From Congeria kusceri (Eukaryota > Mollusca > Bivalvia > Myida > Dreissenidae), in the NCBI GenBank assembly GCA_027627225.1, contig CM051036.1:39814926-39878925 (forward strand): a stretch of 64,000 nucleotides of DNA, in the 5' to 3' direction. A program made the position numbers and the translations under genes. Positions 35,241 to 47,100 of this stretch are shown in pieces; positions within the stretch are counted from its first letter, which is position 1; each line of letters begins with the position of its first letter. Below the pieces are notes generated by a model. It was not told the DNA's origin, made no database searches, and worked only from the letters and a program-made list of their open reading frames with translations.

Positions 35241-38200
35241 GTTTTAGTTTAGGGTTCATCTAACAGCGTTTCTAATATCTCCTCAGACATTGCAAATCAT
35301 TGTTGATCCTTTTTATAGTGGATTTTCTGGTAAAACAATTCAAATTTCCAAATATGCATTTACAATGCAACATCGCAACACCAGCAACCGATAAATCAGT
35401 CATTTTGTTTACGAACGATAATGCATACATCGTAAACGTTCATGCAAAACAATGACGTCATTTTGCAAATAGCAAATTAAATTTCTTTTGTTAAGGTTCG
35501 TGCAAAACAATGACGCCATTTCGCAAATACAGAATGAAAAAGAAGTACGGTCATGAATAATAACGAGGTAATTTGCATTTTGCAGCCGGTTCATCGGGGT
35601 ATGAATGACAGGTCACGTGGGCAGATTATCCAATCAGAATGCAGCATTTAGGCCAAACATGCAAAAAGTTGCAATTACTTATAAATATTGTGGGAACAAA
35701 GTGAATACCAGTTGTCAATGCAGACAAGTGAAAGAGCACCCCACTCAGTGGAGTCACTTGGCCAAGACATGTGGAAGTTAAAACCTGTGTATACCAGTAA
35801 TCCCTGAAAACGCAGATAGAATCTGATTGAGATTGTGTGAAGCTCTTGACATAAACAATACTGTATTCTGTACAGATAATATATCTAAAAGATCAATCAA
35901 AATAAGGGGGGAAAGAATGGAAAACAGTTTGGAAATAAACTATTCTGTACATTATACAATGTAGCTAAAAAACAGAAAGATGGATTCTATATTGCCATGG
36001 ATCTTTTTTACTGCAATCTTATTTTCCAACTTTACAAATTGATAAGTATGTATGAGAAATGTATGTGTAGTTATACACTGTAATTCTAAATTGATTCAAT
36101 CATATTATATAATTATATTTAATGTATATTGTTTAAGACCAAAACCATAAAGAAAAGATAGCTCTATCTTCACACAAGTTCAGAATTTTTCTTTTTGAAG
36201 TCAGCTGATAATTCATAATGTCATGATTACATAATCTACCTAAAGTACCATATATATTTAAAAGATCACCATCAAATTAAAATCATGCAGAGCATTACTT
36301 GCCATAATTAACAGTATTAAGAACATATTACCATTAAAATTCTTTGTCCACAGTTTACTTAACATTTTCAATGCCATTTATTACAAAGAAATAGTTATTG
36401 GCATTTCACTACACTGGTTATAAATTTCAATACCTTTGTTAGCAATTTTTCTCCTAGTTAAAAATTGCCAAATGGGCCAAGATGCTCAATCTAATTAAAC
36501 AGCACAGACAAAGTTATGTAATGCCTCGTCTACCATGGTTATACACCAAAAGTACCCTTGTTACTCTTGTTGTTACTTTTGTTAGCATGTTTGCTCCAAG
36601 TCTTGTTACTCACCAACAAGGATTCAAAGTCTCCTGGATTGGAGTGTAGTGTCTAGATGTTAATAGATGATTTTGTTAGATATTTTGAAACACTTTCAAG
36701 GCACACGTTATACAAGCAACAAAATGCAATATATATGTGTCGAAAGCTATACGCATCAACCAAAAAATGATTGTTCAAAATATTGTGGTATGGAATAATT
36801 GGTATCAAAATCCCCAAGATGGAATTGTTTAGACCTAGATAAGCCATTTATGAAAAAAACAGAAAATTATAATTATTTGTAAAAATAAATGGTTTGTAAT
36901 CTAATTCAATACATAGTTAGGGAATAATGCAGTGAAATAGCAAAAGCTGCAATCTGCTCCTTTTTGCCCCCCACTCCTGCCGCTCTCTTAACAGGTGACT
37001 AGTCAACACATGTTGAAATTCAAAATATATAATGAACGGTATATGCTATTGTGTAAATATAATATGATGTGACCTTGTTTAAGAACATTTTTTGAAGCAT
37101 AAGAAGTATAGACCCCCTAAAATTATCACATTAAAATTTTCTAAATTCTCATTAATTCCCGTAAGACATACATGTAGACTTTCTCTTCCAATGGGCCATT
37201 CCAACATTCTCCCAATGGTTGAAAACAATCACAATAGCAAGCAAACAATGATGGCCTACCATGATGCAATTAGGTTTGCCTGCTGTCCACAGGTTCACCT
37301 TCCTGTCTTCGCCTCCCGTTACCATCACCCGGCCTGTCTTGTGGCCCATCGCCAGGCAGTTCACGTTCCCTCCATGGGCTAAAAACTCCTCTGTGAACAC
37401 AGTAATTACTTATTTTTGATATATTACAAACACAAGAATATGTGAGTAGAGAGTAAAACTTGGCTATTTCAAACACAATTTCTGGGTAAACACTGTACAG
37501 TACAGCTCAGGCCAAAATTGTGCATGCTGCCAGAGTGTCAGGAAGTCAGAATGTTCGATTCACATAAAAATTGCTTGGTATATCTACGTGGAGTGGTGGC
37601 CATTATCCGCGCTGCAATTAAGCCAGCGTGTTTGCTTGGATGATTGATATCTAGTGAAGCTACATAATTATGTAGATATACTTATAATTTAATGATGTAC
37701 TATGAGTTAACTAACTCAATCACCCTAGCTCAGCGATATGTTTGTTATCACCAAAACTCCACGAAATATGTTTGTTTTGCTAGACACATACTGTAGTGTA
37801 AGCCACACATTTGTACATTCAATTCTGATATATGTTTCTGGCAACAGCCATTCTCCCATTCTCAGAGATTTTTTAAACTGTTTTTGTTTGTTATTTGTCT
37901 TGTTTACAATTTATTAAATAATCCATAATTTGTGTCTAATTTTTTTACTTTCATTCCAGATTTGAACAAACCAATAAAAGGCCAAAGTGGTTGATGAAGT
38001 AATCGATGTAATTTATTAGATGCATACTGAATGTTTTATCCAAACAATTATTAGATCATCATTTATTTGTCAAGTGTTCATTATTATTGATAATATCTAC
38101 AGATAGTTTGCCAGACATATTGCCCAAGGCTGGAAATTAATGACTAACTGAGAAGGAGCAATGTTGATGGGGTCATATGAAATGAGATACAGATATATGG

Positions 38201-38250
38201 ATTATCCACTTCTGACTTTGACATTTTGCTATTGCATTACACTTTAAACA

Positions 38251-38520
38251 ACAGTTTGTTTGGATTTTTCGCCGTATTCAAAAGTATTTCAGTCATACAA
38301 CGGCGGTCAGTTAACCTACTCACTCTATTCCTGGGTAAGCCGGTTTACCAGTATTAAGTGCACATACTTATGCCAGTAAATGACAACTGCCCTACTTCAA
38401 TCAGAGGTAGGGGGAGAATGGCCGTAGAAATAATTTCATGACCAATCCCCACACAAGTTATGTGGCCGGGCTGGGAATCGAACCCGCGATCCTCGGAGAT
38501 GATTAACAGTTAATCTGGGG
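38251..38520 (-). mobile_element. tRNA-derived SINE, 5'-truncated
   Basis: On the minus strand an RNA polymerase III B-box (GGTTCGATTCC, 38484-38474) lies in tRNA-like sequence (GATCGCGGGTTCGATTCCCA). It is followed by a conserved-looking body and an end resembling GACTGAAATACTTTTGAATA and CGGCG. No full A-box is seen, so the 5' end is lost. The tail resembles mollusc SINEs with a shared central domain. Located in an intron of the KATNB1-like gene. Confidence 0.65.
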
Positions 38521-39966
38521 ACTTTTAGCTTCTGACTTAATGAAACTTAATGAGTAATTTGGAACCTTTTAGTTGCCGACCCAACAGTAATTGAAACTGA
38601 CAGACACTTAATGAGCCATTAGGAAAAAATCTCCAAAAATTACGAAACATGACAAAAAAATAATTTCTAAGTGTCCCAAAATTGAGAGTCACGAAAAATA
38701 ATTATTTCAGATTTTCGCGGGGTCCCATCTTTTAGAGTGTTATTATGGCAGATGATAGCTATACTTGTAAGCCCTATGCAAACATTGAGCTACTTTTTAT
38801 ATGGGCAATGTTTGCTGATGGGCAATACCGGGGAAGGACCATTTCTGTGGTGGAAAGTTTTCCTTCTTGGTCTTTATTGTTCTGACAGGATTTTGATCGC
38901 TTCTTTCACAACCCGAAATAAGATAGTTATTGTAAACTGATTGCAATACAAGTTACATACCTGGACAGATAAACCATCCCTAATAATATTCCAAAAATAT
39001 TTGTACGAAAACATTTTCATTTTGCATGCCCGAGTCATTTAAACCTACACACTATTGCATTTTGAAATAATGTCGCAGTCCTCCACTGTGTAAACTTTAA
39101 CCGATATTCTGCTTCGCTGAATGGATTGCGTCATTTTGATTGGTCTGTCGATTCAATTAATAACTACATTCGTCATCCGATTGGTTGAAGCTTTTTGCTG
39201 AAGTTTAAACAAGGCAAAATAATGGCGGTCTGTACATAGATGTAGTGGATTAACACACAAGTTTAAATTGGAATTAAATGAATGTCCAAGGTTAATTTCG
39301 GCACATGTTAATCACTAATCAGTTTAGGTGTTGTTTAAGTAAAATAAGTTGATAGATAACTCTGTTGTCGCAAATAATGGAAATTTATGAAAATTTTAAT
39401 TTTTAGGTTTCCACCACATACATGGTCTTTCGGCGATGAGACGTTCCAGAAAGTTCAGCCCTATATAAAAAGTAACACTAAATTTGCAGCACCTCGCATG
39501 AATTTGAATAGGTAGATGTGGGATGAAGATTGGGTCAAATGTTAATTGGTCCCACAGCCTAAGCGTTCCTGTGCATATGTGTCCCATTTCAAGACTAAGT
39601 GTCTCATCTATGTAGTATATAGAGATACTTGTACACGACTTGGCAGGGTTGAAAGTGTAAATGGGTGATGATTAGGTGACAAGTGGGCAAGACTCTTTTA
39701 CTAATTAGGTGGTCACTAGACTGTAGACACTGCAGTGTACTGTCAACAATCTATAATTAATAAGGTTAATGATAAATGAACGTGAAGTTACATAATGTCA
39801 GTCATTTAAGTTGTAAACGCAAAGAAAGTAGAATCAGAACAATGTAGAGTATCACTGAATGAAAGAATTTTGTCTTTATTTTGGACGAATTGAAGTGAAG
39901 GAATGCGATTGTGAATCTACTAAAAATTGACTTACGAAGTTTCCAGGCTCTTTTGGTTTGAGCCAT

Positions 39967-40262
39967 AATTTTATTTCGAATATTCAATCAATTTTACTAA
40001 TGTTATAGACATGCAATCATTATTCTTGCGAATTTGTACAACGTTTGAACGGTTTATTTTGAGTCCATGACTTCACTTTCGTCCATATTTCTTCGTGTTC
40101 TGTTAAGACTCTCGTGATTGGACATTCGATCTAGCTCTTTTTGCTATGTCCAATCAAGAGGCGTGTCTTTAAAAAAAAGCCTATCGTTTGGACGCATGCG
40201 TGCAAATGACTTTAATGTTTACTTCCGGTCAATGTTAACATGTCACTAAATAGATTTTTACA
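39967..40262. promoter_or_regulatory. Bidirectional promoter, KATNB1-like / C8orf82 homologue
   Basis: The two start codons are 296 bp apart in divergent orientation. The interval holds two CCAAT-type motifs in opposite orientation (ATTGG at 40117, CCAAT at 40150), a palindromic NRF-1-like ACGCATGCGT at 40192-40201, and an ETS-like ACTTCCGG at 40221. No TATA box is evident. This is typical of housekeeping divergent promoters; an NRF-1-type site would suit a mitochondrial protein. Motif function is inferred from consensus only. Confidence 0.55.
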
Positions 40263-43139
40263 ATGTTATTTTTAAATATAAGGTCTGTCGTGCGTAGTCA
40301 GTCCCGTAGACTTGTTCATTATATACAAGGACAAGCGCCTGGACCAAAGATTCGCGAATATTTCTATTATATAGACCACCAAGGCCAGGTAATTCTGACT
40401 GACATTTGTCATTATGAATACTACAGAACTATCAGATTCAACTTATTAAGATTTTGGTTGTCCTTTTTTGATTTTTTGGTTTGTATTTGTGAATGCTTTT
40501 TAGTGCGATAAAAGTGAATGGCCCTTGTAAAGAAACATGGAATGTTGAAGTATTCATGATGCAAATAATACCTTTCAAAATTACATAAACTTAGTTGCTT
40601 ACAAAGTCACTTAGTAAGTGAATGAACAAGGCTTGTAAACTAGAATGTATGACGTCCAACAAGTGATATGTTACCTACCTAACCCTGTCTCCCAATATTA
40701 GAGATTTTCGTATCAACATAATGGCGAGCTGACTGAGAATTTTGTATCTAAATGTCTTGTTTGTTTTAGAGAAAAATGATACAATGCAGGGGTGGATCCA
40801 GGATTCCAGGTTAGGGGCGTACACTTTTGATCATGCAGTTATTACCCCTTTATGTTGTCTGTGGGTCTCTATTGATCAAAGATATATGAAAAGTCTTTGC
40901 ACATCATCATCATCATCATAATCATCATCATGAAATGCACTTTGTTTTACTAAATAAATTAAAACTTCACCGTATTATGTTCGAAGGACATGATGGTTCA
41001 TCTGTAGGTCATGAACCTGTTTTGGCAGTAAATTGCCATGCTTTGATGTGCCTGTCAACTTAATAAGTATTTGACATTCAATGTTATATATATCAGGAAC
41101 ATCTTTAAACATGTAAAATCCCTAGCTGACTAAATTCAAACACACATGCGTCGAGGGTTTTTGTATTATTCATTTACTGAAGTTAATGGTCTTTTTTCGT
41201 AGTGAATGTCATCTCACACATTCACAGCATGCTCATCAATTGTCTTGAAATATGCTATGCACTGTGTTGTTTTTTTCATCGAATCGAACAGACGAACATG
41301 TTTTTACACGAAATATTGTGAAAGGTGTGAAAATAAAACGGAAAAATGATGCAGACGTAGTGTCAATTTTGCTGACCTACATTTTTATGGTGCCCCGATT
41401 ATATGAGATCGCCAGGAATTGTGGACAGCCCTCGACTTTACCACTTTATATCTTTTTTTGTATGAATGCATAAACACATGAAATTTGGTGTGATTGCTAA
41501 TGGAACATTTAAAAAATGTTTTTTGATTTAGATTTTTGGGGACTAAACTATTTATGGAAGCAAGCTGTTTAAACTTGACAGAAGTCATTAATTGATTTGA
41601 CTTGCATTTCTACTTTAAATCATGTTTGCGAGCCCTGGATCCGCTAGTGCAAAGACGCCATCAAATGCTCATTTATTTATGATTTCATTGCTTTCCTACG
41701 CCTTAACTGTGCCTCAAAATGCTAAAAAATGCAACATTTCCTTTCTTATTATATATTTTCCTGGTGGAGACCCCACGGACCCCCACAATCTGGAGGGGCG
41801 TACCCTCCCGCTAAATGATTTTTTGGCGTGCGTATACATTTTACAACCCTGGCTGCACCACTGCATAATATTCATATACATACCTTAAAATATTCATTTT
41901 GAAATAAGCAATGGCAAGTCCTCATATTACTTACTGTGTTATTATAAGACATACCAGTATATTACTTTCTTACATATTACTCCAACAGTACAGTATTAAC
42001 CTAAAATATGCTAAACAATCTTGCGTTGCAATTACAAGGATAAGTTTATTTTTCAGTTATTACTCTTAGACTTGTTAAGTGTTAGACACTGAAACTAAAA
42101 CTCATTTGTAATTACCCAACTTTTTAAGTACCCATATTTTGTATATGAAATGTTTAATAATATAGAATGAAAATGTATACATGAAGATATACCATGAACT
42201 GTTGAGCATAACATGTCATGCTTTAACCATGCACCATATTTTTCAGCTGTTTCTGGATGATGCTAAGATGAAAAATTTCACATCATGTTTTAAAGGTATT
42301 GTGAATTTGTATTAATTTGCCTTGGTTTGAAATCTTGAGAGAATAACGCATTATTAACACTTTAAAAAACTTGTTTATTGTTTAATCTTTTTGTGTTGCA
42401 TGAAAAAGCGACATATAGGGATTACTTTGGCGGCGGCGGCTTTTCCTTTAGTTTGTGCAGACAATAACTTGGGAAGTTGCTGTGCAATCATTATGAAACT
42501 TAAGTGTTAGTAGGCACCAAAGGAAGGTTACGTTCGGTTTTGGAATAATTGCTCTTATCGTACTCAGTTATGCTCCGTCAGGCGACACATCCAACTCACG
42601 GAGTTCTTGTCGTTATTACATGAGTGTTGAATATAATAGTTATTTTCATTGTTCAGTTGTTTGATTTTGTAGAAAAGAAATTCCTGGATTTCTTTTTTGA
42701 ACGGATCAAGCGTAATGAAACTGGAAGATATGCAGAAGAATTCCCATACCTATCACCATGTGGAAGAGAGCGGAACTATATACGCTGTAACGATAGACCG
42801 ATAGTGTATGTTTACCTCACAGAAAATAGTCCATCAACTAGTCAGGATATTCTTTCATATGGATATGCAGGGAGTCCAACACTGTGTGTTGCGTTTCAGC
42901 CAGAGAAAGTTTGCATGTTACCATCAACTGGTCGGATTTACCATCCTGCAGATATAAAGCTAGGTGGGGTTGGTCTTATAAAATCCTCCATAGCTATTGC
43001 TATAAGTAAACATTTTGAATTCGGTAATGGTGAGGAGCTTCCACCAACTCATTTCACATGGAAAGGTGTCAAGTATACATTGACAAATGAGCTTTTGACT
43101 CTTATGACTCTGAATACTGCTGACTCTTCCAATGTATAA
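40263..43139 (+). CDS. C8orf82/UPF0598 family protein
   Basis: Three exons, 40263-40388, 42247-42295 and 42673-43139, give 213 residues with clean GT-AG sites (CAG|GTAATT; TTTTTCAG|CTG; AAAG|GTATTG; TTTGTAG|AA). Features in order: a basic, mitochondrial-targeting-like N-terminus (NIRSVVRSQSRRLVHY), REYFYYIDHQGQ, LFLDD, FTSCFK, FPYLSPCGRERNYIRC, DRPIVY, GRIYHPA, GGVGLIKS and FTWKGVKYTL. These match the vertebrate C8orf82 (UPF0598) family in order and length. The molecular function of that family is not known to me; a mitochondrial location is inferred from the N-terminus. The long first intron holds a foldback repeat (40790-41870). Divergently paired with the KATNB1-like gene. Confidence 0.9.
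40790..41870. mobile_element. Foldback repeat, second copy of the 17.8-19.5 kb family
   Basis: Begins GGGGTGGATCCAGGATTCC, then an (ATC)n tract, GAACCTGTTTTGGCAGTAAA, CTTTGATGTGCCTGTCAAC, AATTCAAACACACATGCGTC and GCTCATCAATTGTCTTGAAA, all shared with 17812-19260. It reaches AGCCCTGGATCCGC at 41632, the complement of its own start, so the inverted termini are visible here. Further repeat-like sequence with CCTGGTGGAGACCCC follows to 41870. Located in intron 1 of the C8orf82 homologue. Confidence 0.6.
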
Positions 43140-43233
43140 TTTTGCATATTTTGTATGACATCTTGTACAAAAGCTGTTTTTTATTTGGTTCAAAAGTTGT
43201 CTTATTGTTAGTTTAATCTGTTGTTGTTGGTTT

Positions 43234-43239
43234 AATAAA
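43234..43239 (+). terminator. Polyadenylation signal of the C8orf82 homologue
   Basis: AATAAA 95 bp after the stop codon, the only canonical hexamer close to the gene end. Confidence 0.6.
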
Positions 43240-43259
43240 ACATTTGACATACATGTAAC

Positions 43260-44134
43260 ACTTATCAAATTTGTCCTTGAAGTTAAGTACCTATATTTCC
43301 CTTATTAAAATGCTGGTCTTCTGTTCATACAGTAATGAATGAACTGTGGCTTGCAAATTATGACTAGGGAACAACTATGAAGCAACGTCACATATTTCAA
43401 GTGTCTTTTTCACATCTCTTTTGCCATTCTCATTATCCACTTGCGTGCACTTTCACCACAGAATGACTGGTAATAAGAATTTATAAATGTAACTATATTA
43501 GATGTATGATTCTAAAATGGTATAGCTAAGAAAAATAACGTTGCATTTGCCTTTATGCATGAATACATTACAAATGGATTGAGATATAGTTTATGTACTG
43601 TGATTGTCTTAAATTGCTGCAAAAGTAATCCACTGAAAATATGGTTATTTTATCAAATATCGTAAATGAGTGCACAAAGAAAACCAACGTGAAATTATCC
43701 CGAGTTCATAATGTCAGGTCAACTTGTCCAAGTTATATCATGCTAATGATGGTTACCGTTACTGAATTATAGTATTATTTTGAATTAAATAATGTTAACA
43801 TTAATCATAACTGTCAAAAGTTTCCTGCAGATAATTGCGTTTTGTCTCTTTGCATGGCCTGTAGAAACACCAAACATAAGCTGTAAAACATCAAAGATGT
43901 GCCTGTGTTTTATAGCTATCCATTTGCATGCTAATACATTACATATTTACTGTAATACAAAAATTTACTTTCCTAACTTACGGTAGCTTGTAGTTTTGCA
44001 ATGAATTGTAGTGTGACAAAAGCTAGAATAGTTCAGAGTTTGTTAACTAAGATACAATATTAATTTCCAAATGTACCCTGTAAACCTTTGCACAGACAGT
44101 TCAGGATGCAAGATAATCAAAATAGCTTTTATAT
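43260..44134. other. Convergent intergenic region
   Basis: Space between the 3' ends of the C8orf82 homologue and PIGM. AT-rich; one plus-strand frame (43792-43986) has no supporting context. No repeat noticed. Confidence 0.4.
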
Positions 44135-47100
44135 TCATGATTCCAACAGTAAAAGTCTGGGTTTAGACCTGCTGCTTGTTTTAACACCAGGACTCGGACA
44201 GTACTGACTACTATCAAACACTTGTTGATTCTTCGGAGACATTTTGGTGGTTTTTGAAACAGTAGAAGTAGTTTTTCGAGTCACAGTTTTTACACTTTTT
44301 ACTGACTGTACAGTTTCAGTTGCTGAATCACTGTCTCTAGTTCCTTGTTTTGTCCAATGCGTGTATTGCGACATGGACTGTCTGGACGGAGTGGGTGGGG
44401 TAAGTGGTCTGTAGCTGTCAATGATTGCATGCATAATGTAGCAGTTTATGAGGAAGAACACCAGCCCAGCTGTCCAGATGTAGAGGAATGTGTTCATTCC
44501 TTCAAACTCTAAATAATAGGCAGGCAGCAACCATAAGCCCTGAAAGAAAAGGTTAGTTTAAGGAGACATGACTATAAATCATAGCCATCCTATTTGATAA
44601 ATTTTAAATCAATCCGGTTGTGGACAGGCAAAAAGAAGGGAGACTATTTTATAACATTACTTTCATTAATTAATCTGCTGAACAGAACTTTAGAATTTTT
44701 ATTTAGAAAAAAGATGAACTTCTTTACAGTTTAGACAAGTATGCTCCCACTAGAGACTTGTCCTGTTATAAACAAAAATAGTTTCTTTCACATACCATTT
44801 TACCTCCATATGCACAACTTAATATGTAATAAAGTAGTCACATTTGCAAGAGTACTGCTGTCAGTTTTGTCAAAGCACTAATATAATGGGGACTTGGGCA
44901 GCAATCTCTTTTTGTTCGTTAATCTGCACTCTGAAATTATCAGGGCTTGTATCCATACAGTTCCTTAAGAACAGCTACTTAAACCAAATTCCTTCAGTCA
45001 GTGGCTTTTACATTTTAAGTTAGATTTTATGTTAATAGTGTATTAAATTATGTTATTCTGGTAAGGCATCAACATTGATTTTCACCTACAAAATTGAGTA
45101 GATCTTAAGAGTTTCTTTAGGAGCAATATGGATTTAGTGCTAGAGTAGTGTGAATAAACTGATGGAGAACATGAAACAAGACTAAGGGGTGGTCATCCAC
45201 ATCAGAGGACTCACTTGTATATGCAGGCATGAGTAACTGTGCATTCACTAAGGGTAAGAGAAAACTCCTAATTGGTAAGAGCCTGTGAAAAGCGTTCTTC
45301 ATAAAATTAATCGTTTGAATTTTCAATAAGAGGGCCACGATGGCCCTCGGTCGCTCACCTGATATCTATGTATGAAGTTTCATTAAAATATCTCGATATG
45401 TTCTCAAGTTATTGAGCAAAGAACTGTTTTCTATTTTTAGTAACAGTAACCTTGAACTTAACCGCACCCACCACATACGCAAAGCAAGGTCTCGATATAA
45501 GGTATCTATGTATAAAGTTTCATTAAAATATCTCAATGCGATCTTAAGTTATTGAGCGTAAACCGTTTTTCTACTTTTAATAACAGTCACCGTGACCCGA
45601 CCCAACCCATAAGCAAACCCAAGTGAGGTCTAGATATAAGATATGTGTATTTAGTTTCATTAAAATATCACAATGTGTTCTCAAGTTATTGAGCGTAAAC
45701 CGTTTTTCTACTTTGAATAACAGTCACCTTGACCCCACCCAACCCATAAGCAAACCCAAGTGAGGTCTAGATATAAGATATGTGTATTTAGTTTCATTAA
45801 AATATCACAATGTGTTCTCAAGTTATTCAGCGGAAACCATTTTTCTATATTCAGTAACGGTGACCTTGACTCCATCCACCCCATATGCAATCCCAAACAA
45901 TGTCTCAATATAAGGTACTTACATACAAAGTTTCATTAAAATAGCTTAATGCGTTCTCAATATATTTAGCGGAAAACATTTTTACATTTTAAATAACGGT
46001 GACCTTGACCCCACCCACCCCATATGCAATCCCAATCGATGTGTCGATATAAGGTATCTATGTATTATGTTTCATTAAAATATCTCAGTGTTCTAAAGTT
46101 ATTGCGCAGAAACCGTTTTTCTATTTTTAGTAACAGTGACCTTGACCCCACATATCCCATATGCAATCCAATTGAGGTCTCGATATAATGCTTTAACCAA
46201 ATATGAAGCCTCTGGGCCTTGCGGTTTCACAGAAGAAGATTTTTTAAGTCATTTTGCTATTCAAGTCTATATAAGCATTGTGACCCCCGGGGTGTGGCCA
46301 GTTTTGACCCCAGGGGCATCATTTGAACAATCTTTGTAGAGGACCACTATACAATGTTACATACCAAATATTAAACCTCTAGGCCTTGCGGTTTCAGAGA
46401 ATAAGATTTTTAAGGTCATTTTGCTATTAAGTCTATATAAACCATGTGAGCCCCAGGGTGTGGCCAGTTTTGACCCCAGGGGCATCATTTGAACAATCTT
46501 TGTAGAGGACCACTATACAATGTTACATACCAAATATAAAACCTCGAGGCCTTGCGGTTTCATAGAAGAAGATTTTTAGTCATTTTGCTATTTAAGTCTA
46601 TATAAACCATGTGAGACCCAGGGTGTGGCCATTTTTGACCCCAGGGGCATCATTTGAACAATCTTTGTAGAGGACCACTATACAATGTTGCATACCAAAT
46701 ATGAAACCTCTGGGCCTTGCGGTTTCAGAGGAGAAGATTTTTAAAGTCATTTTGCTATTCAAGTCTATATAAACCATGTGACCCCCGGGGTGTGGCCAGT
46801 TTTGACCCCAGGGGCATCATTTGAACAATCTTTGTAGAGGACCACTATACAATGTTACATACCAAATATAAAACCTCTAGGCCTTGCGGTTTCATAGAAG
46901 AAGATTTTTAAGGTCATTTTGCTATTAAGTCTATATAAACCATGTGACCTCCGTGGTGTGGCCAGTTTTGACCCCAGGGGCATCATTTGAACAATCTTTG
47001 TAGAGGACCACTATACAATGTAACATACCAAATATGAAACGTCTAGGCCTTGCGGTTTCAGAGACGAAGATGTTTAAAGTCATTTCGCTATTTAAGTCTA

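Larger units (their letters stand above)
27256..39966 (-). pseudogene. KATNB1: Katanin p80 WD40 subunit-like gene, broken and truncated
   Basis: Nine exons: 39966-39936, 37390-37260, 34629-34512, 34055-33955, 32631-32506, 30204-30095 (or 30099), 29657-29586, 28160-28010, 27365-27256. The product begins MAQTKRAWKLQ and runs through WD repeats with [77 protein letters not shown] and VIDLSRI, in the same order as KATNB1, the non-catalytic regulator of the microtubule-severing ATPase katanin. Breaks: an in-frame TAG at 29605-29603 (codon 224); about 7 nt apparently missing before the exon 6 donor, which is in phase only if the donor 4 nt downstream is used; and no exons for the C-terminal katanin-binding region, whose place is taken by the repeat block. 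Each break could be an assembly error or allelic, but together they suggest a decaying copy. Shares its promoter region with the C8orf82 homologue. Confidence 0.8.

Noticed and set aside
38474..38520. Possible tRNA gene because of the B-box
   Set aside because: No acceptor stem, anticodon arm or A-box; the following body and tail fit a SINE.
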